From Bisporella sp. PMI_857 (taxonomy: Eukaryota; Ascomycota; Leotiomycetes; Helotiales; Helotiaceae), in the NCBI GenBank assembly GCA_021307315.1, contig JAJSPD010000007.1, positions 434,001 to 498,000 of the forward strand: DNA of 64,000 nt. Reading direction: 5' to 3'. Each line of letters opens with the position of its first letter. Within the stretch, counting starts at the first letter, position 1. A program made the translations under genes and the position numbers. The notes under the pieces were generated by a model. The model saw only the letters and a program-made list of their open reading frames with translations. It was not told the DNA's origin and made no database searches. Below are positions 22,110 through 33,754 of the stretch, one piece after another.

Positions 22110-22578
22110 GTTTATGTCTTGATGAGATATGGTGTTACGAATGAAAAGTTTGTAGGGGGAGGTATTACGAGTGAAATGCGTAATGTATAAATCGCGATGG
22201 ATAAATAGATAATCGCTTAAATAGAGGCGTCATTGTTACTGATAATTTGAGGCATGTTAATTAGATGAAGTGGAACGAGACTGGTGTGTAGTTTCCAAAG
22301 TTAGCCATTTATATTTGTCCAGCATGCTACATAAAGGGAGGCTTGAAGCTCGTGGGATTCAAAGTTGGTTTGCGGGGGTTTTGAGTAGTAGGTGATTGAA
22401 GCATGCTTTGAGCAGAACCCAAGCAAGCCCCGTAACAGGTCTTAATGACCCATTTGCCCCATCGTTGAGAATGCGGAGAAAAGAGGACGGTACGCAGCCA
22501 TCTTATGGTTCTACGTGTCATAACATCATTTATATCACCAATCTCTTTATGTATATCTAGCCTCGTCCGACAGCGTCC
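22110..22578. other. Convergent 3' region, MFS (+) / S28 peptidase (−)
   Basis: 469 bp; nothing recognised beyond presumed 3' UTRs. Confidence 0.5.
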
Positions 22579-24498
22579 TCACTCCCGCTCATAAAACTCC
22601 CCAGCCCACTTAACCAGCGTCCCAATCTCCGCATCAATTACCGCTTGCACGCCGGCATTCGCCTCCCCATTCCTCAGCCTCAGATCTGAGCAGTGAAACC
22701 CGCCCGGGATGACGTGCACGGGCAGTTTTTCCGTCGATACGAGTGGCCCGCCTGGTCGGTATTCCGAGGAGTGGCCTGCTGTTCTCCAGGGATCGAATTC
22801 GCTTTCTGTTGTTAATATTTTTCTGTAAATGGATATGGGGTAAGGGATGAAAGGGGTTCTTTAAGTACCCGTTTATGAAGATCAGGCGTTCTGTGTCTTC
22901 TAGTCTCCAGCCTTGAGTGTGTTTGTTGACCTGATGTACGTTGCTATCTGGGCTAATTGCACTTCCGTATGTGAAGCCGTTTACGGTGGGAAACCATAGC
23001 GCGCATTGTCGTTGCCAATATGATGCTGTAACCAGCCTTGATACTAAAGTCGTCTCGTGCCGTGGAGCTCCGCTGGCACTTATTAGCATGCCACACTAAC
23101 GCCAACAACTGGCAAAAAAAACATACTCTTGCCACCATGCAAAGGGCTCGTTGCAGAGCATCCAGAACCATTGCCGATTCCCTGGGTTTTGGACGGTAAG
23201 GTTTGTGAATAGATGGTTCGATGCGTTATACGAATCCAGGCAGCTGAGATCGGTCGAGTCGTAGCCGTAACCTTCGCAAATACCAGGGACGATGGTGGAG
23301 TTTGTGAAGTTGGCATAGCCAGCGAGGGCCTTTTCAAGACCTACGCCATTGACGTCAGGAGTTACAGCTGCCCCTGCAGCGACGCCCTTATGGTTGCATT
23401 AGCAGTTTTCCGCTGGTTTTGGGCAAGGTTTGTATACCTCAACTGCATCGCAGAACTCATAGAAGATAGAGTATCCGGTATAAAAGCTGTTCGATTGCCA
23501 AAACCAAGGACCATTTTCAAGAACACTATTGGTCGTGTTAGGCTCCATCTAGAAACTAGAAAACTGGTAACCTACGAGGCAAAATCATCGTTGTGTTCAA
23601 TGTTTTCAAGGCCAAAGCTAGCTTTGAGAGCATATATGTCATCTGCCGTTCCATGTTTCAGGACATCATCCACGTGCTCGATTACGAGATTTACATCTTT
23701 GGAGCAGTTCTTTGGCATTCCTTGCTCAACCGGTTTGAAGTATTGCCACTATTTAAGTTAGTATTCCGTTTTTGGTAAGAACTTGAGACTAACATAGTCG
23801 TAGATGGCCTCTGTTGGAGCACTAGTCGATTGGTATGCCCAAAATGTGCCGGGGTACATCGATGCTGTCCATGCTGATAATGAGCCGCTATACGAGCCTC
23901 CGACAAAGATCCATGGTGCTTTATCAGCATTACTTGCTCCGCTTGGATCAAATGGAAGCTTGATGGTCTTGGCGATATTGATATTGTCTTTCAGCGCATT
24001 TTCTAGTGTCAAAGCTTGAAGTGTCTCGGCATTCAAAGTCTGATATGGCGAGGATTCTCCATAATACCGGTCTGGACCAAAGTTAGCATACACTCTCTAC
24101 GGCGGTCTCTGTTTGAAGGGGAACTCACGCTCAACCAGAACTATAGCACCTCTGAGCTCCTGAGCGAGTCTACCCGTGATGGTTACGTTGGTGAGATACG
24201 CTCCATACCGAGCTGCTGCAACCTCACCAGGCGTGAAGAAGATTATTGGCGAGCCTGGGCCACCCCAGAACTCAGACGAGTACCAGTACTTCTGGTTGAA
24301 ATTCCCCTTGCCCGGGTTACTATGCTCGATGAGCTGAGAGAAGAAACCGGATCCAGTGGTATTCACTGCCTGGGCTGCGAATGCGTCTGCATGAATATCG
24401 TCTTCCTCTAAAGGTGGAAGAAGGCTCTTAAAACGCTCGAAATGTGTCGCGGTAGTGAGGGATATTAATAGCGAGGTCAGAAAGGTTAACCAAATCAT
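22579..24498 (-). CDS. Secreted serine peptidase, family S28 (prolyl carboxypeptidase-like)
   Basis: CDS complement(22579..22801, 22869..23072, 23127..23386, 23438..23525, 23576..23748, 23794..24071, 24129..24498), 531 aa, six introns. The signal peptide is MIWLTFLTSLLISLTTATHF. Early motifs are SEFWGGPGSPIIFF and LVEHRYYGES. The catalytic Ser is in VGGSYSGSLSAW, the Asp in NGEFDPWR and the His in IPGGFHCSD, so the triad is complete. Several N-glycosylation sites fit secretion. The family cleaves prolyl bonds in peptides, often in acid extracellular digestion. Intron 3 (counted from the 5' end) is placed with CCTAAC as branch and AATAG as acceptor because the closer AGs would make an intron under 30 nt or a stop. 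The last intron uses the distal AG of CAG-AAAG. Confidence 0.87.
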
Positions 24499-25760
24499 TT
24501 TTTTAGGAGACCAAAGGGAATTGAAGAGATCAGTAGGCGCTATTCTATGGCTCTATATGTCTAGAACTCTACAAAATCCAGAAGTACAGGCCGAAGTAGA
24601 CAGAGGTAATGGCGGGTACAGAATTCACGAACCATTTGCAAGATCATTCTTTGTCTACTTATACAGACAAGCAACATCGCGTTTTAACTAGGAAAGCTAT
24701 TAATTGGACCGGAAGAAAGCTGCATGCATATTACACCTGTGCGTCCCCTACCTGGAGCCAACGCTATTCAAATTTGGAAATGAGACAAAGTTCGAGATTG
24801 GGAAAGTCGTGACATTACGATTGACAAACTTACCATTATTGGCAGGAGATTTACAAATAGACCGAGCGGGTTGGATGTTTCAGTATCATGTGCCGAAAAC
24901 CAAGGATGATCTTCCGGCTGGCGGCGGCTCGATGCATCTTCAGGGGTAGAGTGACAACGCTACCACTGTCCAGGGATGGGTAACAATCATCTAATCTTGT
25001 GCATCATTTTGCCAATTTGGCTCAATTTGTTATTGCTAGATCACATATGTATGGTGTGGTAATATAAACTTCTTCGCCGCCTGCCCTGTGCTAATTTTCG
25101 GTTCGATTTAGAGTTTGCGTCGGGAGCGTCGGCCATTTAAAATCCAGGGTTGGAAGATTCCAACATGACTTCCGACACTGAAGGAAGCTGTTGCGCGACT
25201 AATAGTTAACATGTGCATATAGGTTAGATGTGCCCAGCATATAGTTTGTACAGTCCATCCTTGTGCATGAATCCATTCGCACCTTAGGCGGACAGGTCCC
25301 TGCCAAATGCAAGAGTCTAGGGAAATGCATTTAGCCGTTGCAAATTCACCATCCAGATATCAACCAGTTGCTGGCGCTTTGGTGTTGATAATTCCCATGG
25401 AGACCTACTTTGCAGGGTACTTGATGTTCATTTAGATGATGCGTTTAGGGAGGTATGGGGGCAATCCAAATAACTTTCGGAGCATCTCTAGGATCGGATA
25501 TCTCAGACATGACTTTGATTTGAAAGCACTGCATTTGTGTAATGCAGGAAATCAGTTCATGGGGGTGCCAATGAGCACAAGCGCGGCTGGAAATAATAGC
25601 CACAATGCCTTCGTCAACAACGCAGATCCAAATAGTGGCATATTCGGGACCTTCGATAAAAAGGTGTGGCCGAAACTCTGATTGCTACCTTCTCTCAGTG
25701 TCGTGTTTCAGAAACTAACATTTTGGTATTCAAATTTTGGCGTACCATTCTCTTGTATGT
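24499..25760. other. Gene-free interval upstream of the S28 peptidase
   Basis: 1.26 kb. Small open stretches (for example 24704-24949 + and 25436-25681 +) look random and I could not assign them. Confidence 0.55.
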
Positions 25761-27140
25761 CTAGTGTATACATAAAATATTCGAGAAGCCTCTAGTCCAT
25801 TGCATACTGCCCATTATGACTATTAGGAAGCAGAGTGCAACGATGACACTCGTCGTCCCATATCTATAAGAGTGTCTCCTTCTCAAAGTCGCCAATTCGC
25901 TCACCCAAGTACTGACAGTCGTCAAGCAGCCACAAAAGCCATCTTGTATGCCTTGCAAGACTTGGCATCCGATAATACCTCCTAGAGGGACGTGTTGAAG
26001 GTCGTAAGACATGCCCAGAATTGCGGTTCCGAAAATGTTAACCAAAAAAGTCCCCAATGGGAAGGATAAGATCTTGCCATTGAGTTTGAGCGAAGCGTAG
26101 AATCTTGCCAGGCAACCAAGAGGAGAGAATACCATTGCAAAAACAGCACGACCACGCCATACTTCAGCATTCCTGCTATTGAGGTCTGGTGGAAATATAG
26201 CTAGGAATATGGCTCCAATCCAGCATCCCCATGCAAAAAAGACCGCTAGGCGATCAAGAACCTTACGACCAAATCTGAAAGGTAAGCTTGGAGTATATTG
26301 CTCTGAAGCAATAGCAATATGCGCGCCTATGTACAAGCCTGATATACAAACAGCCACAGTTGTTATGGTAACAGCTAGAACAGCCATGATAGAACGTCCT
26401 CCATTTCGGTGCACAATTGGGGCAGAAGGAGTCTCCAAATTATTTGCCAAAGCCAGGTAGGCGTCTCGAATGAACGATGAAAAAGAGGTGAAGCATCCAC
26501 AGAATCCAGTAGTAAGACCAATATACAGCGGAATCGTCTTTTTCGTCGCCGTATGTGCCTTCTTAGCAGCAGCTAGATCAACAGCCGGGACAGGAGAACC
26601 ACTCTCCTGGCCGCGAGCCTTTTGCCTTTCTCTCTCGAGCTGCTGATGATAAGCCGGCGTTCCCCATTCCTCCTTGAACAGCATACGATCCTCGGCAAGA
26701 AACCCGAAAAACAGGCTCCCTCCAAAATTGGCCCATAGCTCGCTGAAGATGACAGGAGCCCCGGGATAGAGCGTGATGCCCTGTAAACCGAGCCTTGCCA
26801 GCGTTCCCAGAAACGAAAATAGAATCAAGTAAGATATTGTATACAAGTGTGTTGCAAGTTTCGAGACCTCATGCACCTGTGGCGTGTCTTTCTCTCCTTC
26901 TGGCTGGCGGCCATTGGTTGACTTGAACTTCCTGGGCTCTTGCACCTGGTCTTTCTCTTCCTTTAACGACCTATGCAAATAAACTGGATTCTCTTCTGGG
27001 TTCCGGACTGGTGGTACTCCAACAAGGTCATCGAGGTTGGCGTAGACCTCAGGCACATCAAACTTGGGATCCTGAGGCTGCTGATGTTGTCTGTGAGATA
27101 CTATCCTGTCCTCCATCACGACAGTAGAATCTGCTGTCAT
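25761..27140 (-). CDS. FEX1: Fluoride exporter FEX (tandem CrcB/Fluc domains)
   Basis: Single-exon gene, 459 aa, ATG at 27140. About 110 hydrophilic residues come first. Then come two CrcB/Fluc domains in one chain: domain 1 from about residue 112 (GTLARLGLQG, ELWANFGGSLFFGF, GFCGCFTSFSSF) and domain 2 from about residue 325 (GCLARFYAS, LGTFLVNIFGTAILG, GFCGCLTTVSTW). Each domain keeps the conserved Asn and the phenylalanine/threonine-rich track of the family. In fungi the two-domain FEX protein sits in the plasma membrane and exports fluoride passively, giving resistance. The symbol follows the family name. It is divergent from the UPRT gene with a 329-bp shared promoter. Confidence 0.93.
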   Translation of the reverse strand: MTADSTVVMEDRIVSHRQHQQPQDPKFDVPEVYANLDDLVGVPPVRNPEENPVYLHRSLKEEKDQVQEPRKFKSTNGRQPEGEKDTPQVHEVSKLATHLYTISYLILFSFLGTLARLGLQGITLYPGAPVIFSELWANFGGSLFFGFLAEDRMLFKEEWGTPAYHQQLERERQKARGQESGSPVPAVDLAAAKKAHTATKKTIPLYIGLTTGFCGCFTSFSSFIRDAYLALANNLETPSAPIVHRNGGRSIMAVLAVTITTVAVCISGLYIGAHIAIASEQYTPSLPFRFGRKVLDRLAVFFAWGCWIGAIFLAIFPPDLNSRNAEVWRGRAVFAMVFSPLGCLARFYASLKLNGKILSFPLGTFLVNIFGTAILGMSYDLQHVPLGGIIGCQVLQGIQDGFCGCLTTVSTWVSELATLRRRHSYRYGTTSVIVALCFLIVIMGSMQWTRGFSNILCIH

Positions 27141-27469
27141 GTATCTTCATTATTGCTGTCATTCTTTAATGAATATAGTTAGCTCCCCTCTGACGTTGAT
27201 GTGGGACTAAACATTTCCACTTCTTCAGGTACCTCACCTTTCCCAAATACGTTAGTCTTGTTGATAACGATAAGCGATAAGATTATATCTTGGCAACGGG
27301 CTCCTCCGCAAGCATCTACAACAACGACCTGCCTTCACCGTCTTTAGTCAATTTCATCAATTCGATTTCTCTTAAGTTTCTCAAGCTCTGAGAAAGTCTT
27401 GTTTTCTTCAGTATTTCCTTCGCCCGTTTCAATCTTTCTTCTGCAGCTCATATACCCTCAGAACGCCAT
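27141..27469. other. Divergent promoter region, FEX (−) / UPRT (+)
   Basis: 329 bp. No specific motif was recognised; it is CT-rich near 27410-27450 just before the UPRT ATG. Confidence 0.5.
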
Positions 27470-28299
27470 ATGCCAAAAATGACCCCTCCGCTTCCACCAA
27501 ACGTCCACATATCAACACACCCATGCCTGCAAACCAAGCTCTCCCAGCTCCGAGAAAGCACGACCAGCGCCAGAGAAACGAAAGCTTTAATCCATGAAAT
27601 CTCCCTAATAATAGGCGTAGAAGCCACAGCTAAAGCTCTATCCACCCGTCCCGGCCCAAAAGTATCTACCCTCCCTTGCTCCCCCTCAAATAACCCCTCA
27701 CCAACTGATCCCCGCAGAAAACAACACATATCGGCTATGAATACACAACTACCACTATTTCCCCACAAACCATCTCTCTCGTGCCGATTCTGCGAAGCGG
27801 GTTGGGCATGGTAGAAGCTGTCGAGACGCTGCTTCCACAGGCCGTACCGGTCCACCACCTAGGGCTCTTCCGCGAACGCACAACCTTACAGCCGGTAGAA
27901 TACTACAACAACCTCCCGTACCACAAGCCATCCAACCCTGGCGATGCCGTCGTTTCGGATCTCGCTATCCTCGGTACGTTTCCCTTTTCCCCAAACCTCC
28001 TCTGCTTTTCCCGCAGGCGGCCAGAGCTGACAAAGCGGGTCCCCACAGTCGACCCCATCATAGCCACCGGCGGCACGGCCGTAGCGGCCATCCAGACGCT
28101 GCGCGAATGGGGCGTCTCCAAGGTCCTCGTCATCTCCATCCTGGGCGCCGTGCCGGGGCTTATCGCCGCGGCGAGCGAGTGGCCGGAGGGGACCGAGATC
28201 TGGGTGGCCGGCGTGGACGAGCAGGTTACGGAGAAGGGGATGATTCGGCCTGGGGTGGGCGATGTGGGAGATCGATTGTTCTTGACGATTGGGAAATGA
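27470..28299 (+). CDS. Uracil phosphoribosyltransferase
   Basis: CDS join(27470..27661, 27718..27973, 28049..28299), 232 aa, two introns. Family motifs are SLVPILRSGLGMVEA, FRERTTLQPVEYYNNLPYHK and the PRPP-binding loop VDPIIATGGTAVAAI (created by the second splice). The uracil-binding C-terminus reads GMIRPGVGDVGDRLFLTIGK. It converts uracil and PRPP to UMP in pyrimidine salvage and would make 5-fluorouracil toxic. Usual family length is about 210-245 aa, so this is complete. It could be the main FUR1 orthologue or a paralogue; the window cannot tell. Confidence 0.92.
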
Positions 28300-28739
28300 A
28301 CAGTGAAGGCGCGGGAAAACGGAAAGAGGAGGTGGAATAGGGAAGTGGTAATGGAAGTGGTAATGATAGGATAATGAAAATGAAGAGATGATTAGATTGG
28401 AAGGATTACAGACGCCAGTCTGGATATTAGGAATGTGATAATCTAGCTAATTTGCATATGGAGAGAAGTTTTTGGCGAAGGTTGTACAGAATCCCATGAG
28501 TCAACTACCTCTGTTCACCTAACAATGTGAAGTACCCTTAGGTTATGTTGCGATACGAGCTCCTTTGTAAACATTATTATTCAATTGATGGAGCCCTGAA
28601 GGAGGAACTCTTTAGCTAATTTAGGTATTTCAACGCTAACAAGTCAATACCATAACACCTTTCCTTATGCCGGATATCCATATCCATAAATGCAATTGAG
28701 CCCTCTATTAATTCCCGCATCTTCTCTTCTCTTATTTCC
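28300..28739. other. Convergent 3' region after UPRT
   Basis: 440 bp, AT-rich; nothing recognised. Confidence 0.5.
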
Positions 28740-29003
28740 TCATGCTTCAAACCCGAGCTTGAAATCCTCATCCCATGGGATAAACACAAATGCTAAGCAG
28801 ACCAGGCGCCAAATCATGGCGTAGTACTGCACAACCATTAATACTCCGCCCAAATAGCAGATCACCCCGCAAACTAGATACGGTGTTGGTTCAATCAGGA
28901 AATCGCGCCACAGGGATATTATCCATGGCTCGAAGTCTCCGATTTCGGGGAATTTAGGTAGAGCTGCTGGCTCTGCCAGAGGTAGTCGATGGCGGAACTG
29001 CAT
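28740..29003 (-). CDS. Hypothetical small protein with two membrane segments (87 aa)
   Basis: ATG at 29003. The N-terminal half is hydrophilic and Pro-rich (MQFRHRLPLAEPAALPKF, GDFEPWIISLWRDF). Then come two adjoining hydrophobic stretches, PYLVCGVICYLGGVLMVVQYY and MIWRLVCLAFVFI, and an acidic end PWDEDFKLGFEA. No family was recognised. It lies 188 bp downstream of the Sec2-domain stop on the same strand, so it could be a separate small gene or (less likely) a missed 3' exon of that gene. The frame is open further upstream, but with unlikely composition. Confidence 0.4.
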   Translation of the reverse strand: MQFRHRLPLAEPAALPKFPEIGDFEPWIISLWRDFLIEPTPYLVCGVICYLGGVLMVVQYYAMIWRLVCLAFVFIPWDEDFKLGFEA

Positions 29004-29190
29004 TGTCTGCTGGCAAGTATTCCGCCGCTGAAGTATATTCGGTATCTTTATCCCTCGCGGAACCTTGCTGTTTGGGCTACTTCCTCGAGGCCTGGTGATA
29101 TATATGCGTATTCTCACATACCGCTTAATGCCACGCTTCACGATCCTTCGACCTACACTCTGCTGCTGGTCTCCTGTCCTGGTATCGCAT

Positions 29191-29974
29191 TCACGTCTCT
29201 GGCCCCAATAATCCCCTAACCCTCTCAATCCTCTGTACCGCGCCTTCAAGCCTCTCCAGCCTCTTCCTCTTCTCGACATCCCTCCGCTCAAGCAGCTCAA
29301 CCCTCTCCTCCAACTTCGCCCGCGCCTTCCGTTCTGTCGCCACCATCTCATTAGCCTGCATAAACAGCTGCGCGCTCAGCTCTTCCAGCTCGCCGCTGGC
29401 CTCATTCAGCTTCCCCTCCGCTGCGGCCCTCAAACTCTGTTCCTTCCTCAATGCTTCTTCGAGCTCGTTGGTAGAGGGAGATAGGGGGAAGCCTTTGAGG
29501 TTAGGCGTCGATTTGCGGGCTGTAAGAAAGGAGGAGAGGCGATTTTGAAGATTTGACTGATTTGACTGTGGACGGGTAGGGCTGTTGGGCCGCTCGTCGA
29601 ATGGTACACTGCTGATTGCTGAGCCTCGGCGTGGTTCTGTCGATGTCGCTGTATTCTGCGAGTTCTCTGCTCGCAGTCGTTGGATCTCGTCTTCATAATC
29701 TGCCCATTTATCCACTTCCACATGTCAGTTGTACTTCTGAGATAAGATCCCGCATTCCTCGGGAGAAAGATGGCGGGGAGGACGTACCAGCGGCTGTAGC
29801 CTTCTGCGTTAGCAGCCGCACTTGTGCCTGTAGATCATCGATCTGCTTCTGCATGTCTGCTGCTATCGCCGATGGGTCTGGAAGCCCGATGCCGCAATTT
29901 GGGCAGGCGGCGTGGGCGTGCGCCATGGTGAGGGTCATTGTTGCTGTCGACATGTGCGTGATGGTCGTGGTCAT
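29191..29974 (-). CDS. Sec2-type Rab GEF coiled-coil domain protein (short form)
   Basis: CDS complement(29191..29714, 29788..29974), 236 aa, one 73-nt intron. The start is ATG 29974, with further Met codons at residues 8, 13 and 17. The N-terminus has a CPNC pair (AACPNCGIGLPDP), then coiled coil (IAADMQKQIDDLQAQVRLL). After a Ser/Pro-rich linker, residues about 150-230 form a long helix (EEALRKEQSLRAAAEGKL, then ELSAQLFMQANEMVATERKA and EERVELLERRD) typical of the Sec2/Rabin8 GEF coiled coil, which activates the exocytic Rab Sec4. It is much shorter than yeast Sec2 and appears to lack the C-terminal membrane-targeting region; whether it extends by missed exons is open. Confidence 0.75.
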
Positions 29975-31495
29975 GGGGTGGAAGGTTCAGTCGGTGTGAG
30001 ACTCTGGTGCAGGTGATTACTCGCAGTTGCTCGTTTGTTGCAAATTTACAAAGTTTCGAGAATGAATGATTCAAGCTTGCGTAGCTTAGACCGTCGCAGG
30101 TTTATGAAAGTTATAAAGGGAGGCAGGCATGATTTGAATGAATAATTATGGTGGCGTGGCTCGTCACCTTCAGTTTGAGGTTAGGCTCAGCCTTCATCGA
30201 GGCCCCTAAATATCCCTGTTCTTGGCATTCTCCAGGTTTTCATGTCAGGTACCAAGCGTCACACAGCCTCAAGATCTCCGTTGCTAGATTTCATGCGATC
30301 CAGAATATTTAAATGGCCTCGCATGAAATTTTAAAACTGCTCGTTACTTGCTTTAATATCGTAATTCATTAGATTCTTCATCAACTCTTTACTTAATGCT
30401 CCAAGCGCTCTACTTCGTGTTGTTTCAAGTATTTTACAAGGTGGCTGGTTGCTGGATCATCATCTACCCGCGTACTCACCCAATTTTAGTACATCAAATG
30501 CGAGTTATCGGAACGAGCCGAGGCACTCCTTAGGAAAAGGTCCAGCTTTTCATTCTATCATTTACATTAGAGAGTCGCGAGCCTGCGAAGAGCATCGATT
30601 GAACAGCTCACATCATTTACAGTCACAAGATCCCAAGTGGGGGGCGATTGCTTATGTCCGGTTTTTACGTATAATACTGTCAAGACTGCTCTACAAATAT
30701 AAAAAGACAAGGCTCAATGACTCATGGCCAAATGGGGAGCGGAAGACGACACTTTAGAACAGCAGAGAAAGTCCATAGCTTTTTTACTCAGAACCACAAG
30801 TAGGCGTTCCCCTTAATTCCTTCGCTAAATCACCCCACTTCTCTGTTTTTGCTGCCATTCTTGCATCTGAGCACTAAAAAGAACAAATAATTGCAATGTG
30901 TATGGAGAGCGCTATTGTGAGTAGACTGAGTTCAGATTATTGCCCCGAGAAGAGAAAGAGCGGCATACACAAGTCAGAGCATTAATAGTCAAACGCTACG
31001 TTATATACAGGAGCTTTAGATTCCCCATCTTGCCCAATACCAATTCACGCTCTTCTATGCTGTATCGCCTTACAAGCAGCTCCCTATGGTGTAATGTAAG
31101 CGCTAGCCTCGAAGATGTAGACCAATGATATCGGGCGGTTCCCTGATTGTGCATCATCCGTGTCGGCGGCTAAAACTTTATCAACCCCAACGTCAAGCTG
31201 GTTTCATCGTGGGCTGGCAAGGTGAACTTATTATGTATCAAGGGTCGTCCTTGAGGTTTCTAATCTTAAATTACCATATGCTGTTGGTATAGGTAAACGT
31301 ATGGCTTACTGTTTGGCTCAGATAAGGAACATAGTCCCTTCTCACTCTATACCATATTTCATCGCGTGCGCTGTCGTTTTTGATGCATGTTTGATATAAT
31401 GTGTGTTACTTCCAAAACCTTTGGCACAAATGTCAGTGCCACATCGACTGTGCTTGGTGCCTCATTGGTCTTGAGGACAAGATTTTGAGCAATGG
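29975..31495. other. Gene-free interval
   Basis: 1.5 kb upstream of the Sec2-domain gene. Only random short ORFs (30449-30757, 30940-31128) are present; no repeat was recognised. Confidence 0.55.
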
Positions 31496-31675
31496 CTACT
31501 CTTCGTTCAAGCTCCTTGAAGCGCCAGCAATTGCCAAGGCAACACTGATTCCAGTCCCAGTAACGATGCAAAGCACAGTGTTATAGTTAGCACGATTTGC
31601 GATGGGAAATGCGACCGATCTCAATGCTGGGGGCTCCTGGACTGCACAAGACTTCTGCTTTTTATCTTTCTTCAT
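31496..31675 (-). CDS. Candidate 59-aa single-helix membrane microprotein (G)
   Basis: ATG at 31675 (minus). Basic start MKKDKKQKSCAVQEPPALRS, then one hydrophobic segment NTVLCIVTGTGISVALAIAGA close to the C-terminus. It begins 23 bp after the stop of the F-box-like gene on the same strand, so it may simply be 3' UTR of that gene. The other strand is also open over part of it. Weak candidate. Confidence 0.25.
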   Translation of the reverse strand: MKKDKKQKSCAVQEPPALRSVAFPIANRANYNTVLCIVTGTGISVALAIAGASRSLNEE

Positions 31676-31698
31676 TCCGTGCCGCTTGGCAACCAAAA

Positions 31699-32892
31699 TC
31701 ACTGTACATTTCCCTCATGCTTGTCCAACTTCCGATACGGAGTCATGAAGCTTCTCCAGGTATAAAATAGATTGTCTGAAGTCAACTGTACCTTGCAGAG
31801 CTGTCGCATTTCATTATCAGGAGGCAGTCTGACTTTCCAAGGCCAAGACTTCAATCCAAGTGCACACATGCGCTGATAGCTCCAGAAGCTCATTCCTAAA
31901 CTGCGAAGATCTCGGGAATCTTGGCTGGCAGATGAAGTCACGATGCGCACAGAAGGGCCATAGCCCGCGCCGGGCATATCAACATTTTCCTTTAGATCGG
32001 CAATATTGTCAGGGGAAAGGTTCATCAGATTGGCTGTTGTTGGCCAACCCTTTTGAGCTGCTGTGAAATGCAATACCGGCAGCCTATTACGCTCTGTCTT
32101 CTGCAAAGATTCCTCGTCCACGAAAAATTGAAGAACCGTCTCCATCTCCTCAAGCTCAAAGCTATGCACTGCCCACCAAAACTCCCGTGGCTTAATATCT
32201 CGTAATAACTTGCAATTAGCGACTGGCCATGAAGCTTGATTCACTTGCTGAAAATGATAATAGATCTCGAGTCGAATGAGTGCTCGCAATACCCTATGCT
32301 CTTCGATAGACGATGGAGGTCCACAGTCTATTGGCGTATATTCGATCCCCGGCGGCCAGCCTTCGTTATACGCATGTCGGTTCAAACCAAACGTGAAGGA
32401 GGAGTCTTGGAGATGAGATGGTCTGATCTTTAAGAGTCTCTCATATAACCCCCAAAGAATATAGTAGCCGAGGCGTTCGATGTTTGCTAAGGTTGACAAA
32501 GTCTTTTGCCCTGGAGACGATGTGGAGATGGGCTGTGAGGAAGACGAAGACTTTATCTGTTTAGTGACATACTTGAAAGTCTGGACGAGGTCTTCTGTCA
32601 TATATGATATCAAGTCTCTGGAAGTGGTATCAAGAAACTCTCTGAAAAAGCTAACAAAATCATCGGATGAGAAGCCAGGTGACTGCAGCCTTACGAGTGC
32701 TCCTATGAGTTGTTGTGTATGTGGCGGCATCGAAGTTTGACCAACTGCTTCCAGAATTTCAAAACCACACTCTTCGAAAAGAGAGAAGATGCATGGTGAT
32801 GCCTCCACTAAGTTTTCCAGAGTTGTATAGTCCGGTACAAGCTTAACAATATCAAGGACAATGTACACCGGGAGATTTGTAAAGGGGTCCAT
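31699..32892 (-). CDS. F-box-like hypothetical protein
   Basis: Uninterrupted frame; I prefer the ATG at 32892 (MDPFTNLPVYIVLDIV, 397 aa) over the upstream ATG at 32934, because the F-box-like helix begins there (NLPVYIVLDIVKLVPDYTTL, then NLVEASPCIFSLFEECG). The rest (about 340 residues) resembles poorly annotated fungal F-box proteins, with Trp-rich patches (EFWWAVHSFELEEME; SLGMSFWSYQRMCALGLKSW). If the call is right it would be an SCF ubiquitin-ligase substrate adaptor. The substrate is unknown. Confidence 0.65.
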   Translation of the reverse strand: MDPFTNLPVYIVLDIVKLVPDYTTLENLVEASPCIFSLFEECGFEILEAVGQTSMPPHTQQLIGALVRLQSPGFSSDDFVSFFREFLDTTSRDLISYMTEDLVQTFKYVTKQIKSSSSSQPISTSSPGQKTLSTLANIERLGYYILWGLYERLLKIRPSHLQDSSFTFGLNRHAYNEGWPPGIEYTPIDCGPPSSIEEHRVLRALIRLEIYYHFQQVNQASWPVANCKLLRDIKPREFWWAVHSFELEEMETVLQFFVDEESLQKTERNRLPVLHFTAAQKGWPTTANLMNLSPDNIADLKENVDMPGAGYGPSVRIVTSSASQDSRDLRSLGMSFWSYQRMCALGLKSWPWKVRLPPDNEMRQLCKVQLTSDNLFYTWRSFMTPYRKLDKHEGNVQ

Positions 32893-32934
32893 TCCTTTGG
32901 ATCCTGCTACCACAAAATGGTAGCAACCAAACAT

Positions 32935-33754
32935 TCAAGTTATTCAATAACTGTAGTTTTGATGACAGCCTGGATGTGTTGCTGATGATGGAGCAAAGCT
33001 GAACTGGAGAGGAGTTTACCCCACTTATCATACACGTGATTATCCGCCTGACTGTCTAGTCTTTAGAATTCCAGAAGACAACTGTCGATTGAAGTAAGAC
33101 ATTACCTGCGCACAATGATCGTAATTATGTCCATCGAAAAGTCTTGATACATTTTGAGGCTCCTAGTGGCTATGTGCATTTGATCCTCTTCTGTGTCGAG
33201 CCATCCCGATATCCGTTTCCATAGAAGTGCTTCTTAGAGCGGAAAGTTCGCTAGTCTTCATGGTAAGAATAAATATCTTTCGTGCAATAGAGCAACCTTA
33301 TGCCTACTGAGCTTGAGAATATCGCGTCTGCGCAAGCCTCGAAATAGAATCTTGACACAGAATGGACATATATGTAAGGAAGAAGCAAATAATGAGGTTG
33401 ATTAGGCCTGCGCGCACTTGATTGAAGTCTTCTAGGCGTAGGAGACAGAATGTCTCCAAGGAAAGCATATATGGACAGTAACTGGCTTTTCTTCGCTCTT
33501 CTCAGCTTCTCGTTTCCATTCAATTCGCGCATCTTGTGCTCAATTTTATTTTATTTTGAGTTGCTTTATTCCCCTTTATTGTTAGCATAGGAAATATATA
33601 GCGTACTTCCGTCAGATATATCAAGCTCGGTGAGCATGTTAGTTAAAAAACCGGTACTCATGTAATTTCAATTCCATGCTTATCACTACACGTGCATGTA
33701 CATTTAGGAACGCAATGTCTTTCTCCAACCAAAGGCTAATAAATATTATAATCA
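32935..33754. other. Gene-free interval between two minus-strand genes
   Basis: 820 bp. A 93-codon ORF (33251-33532 −) shows no recognisable feature and I do not support it. Confidence 0.5.

Noticed and set aside
23083..23337. 84-codon minus-strand ORF within the S28 peptidase
   Set aside because: Wrong frame of exon 5; the correct frame gives the conserved peptidase sequence.
33251..33532. 93-codon minus-strand ORF
   Set aside because: No recognisable domain or helix and no neighbouring exon.
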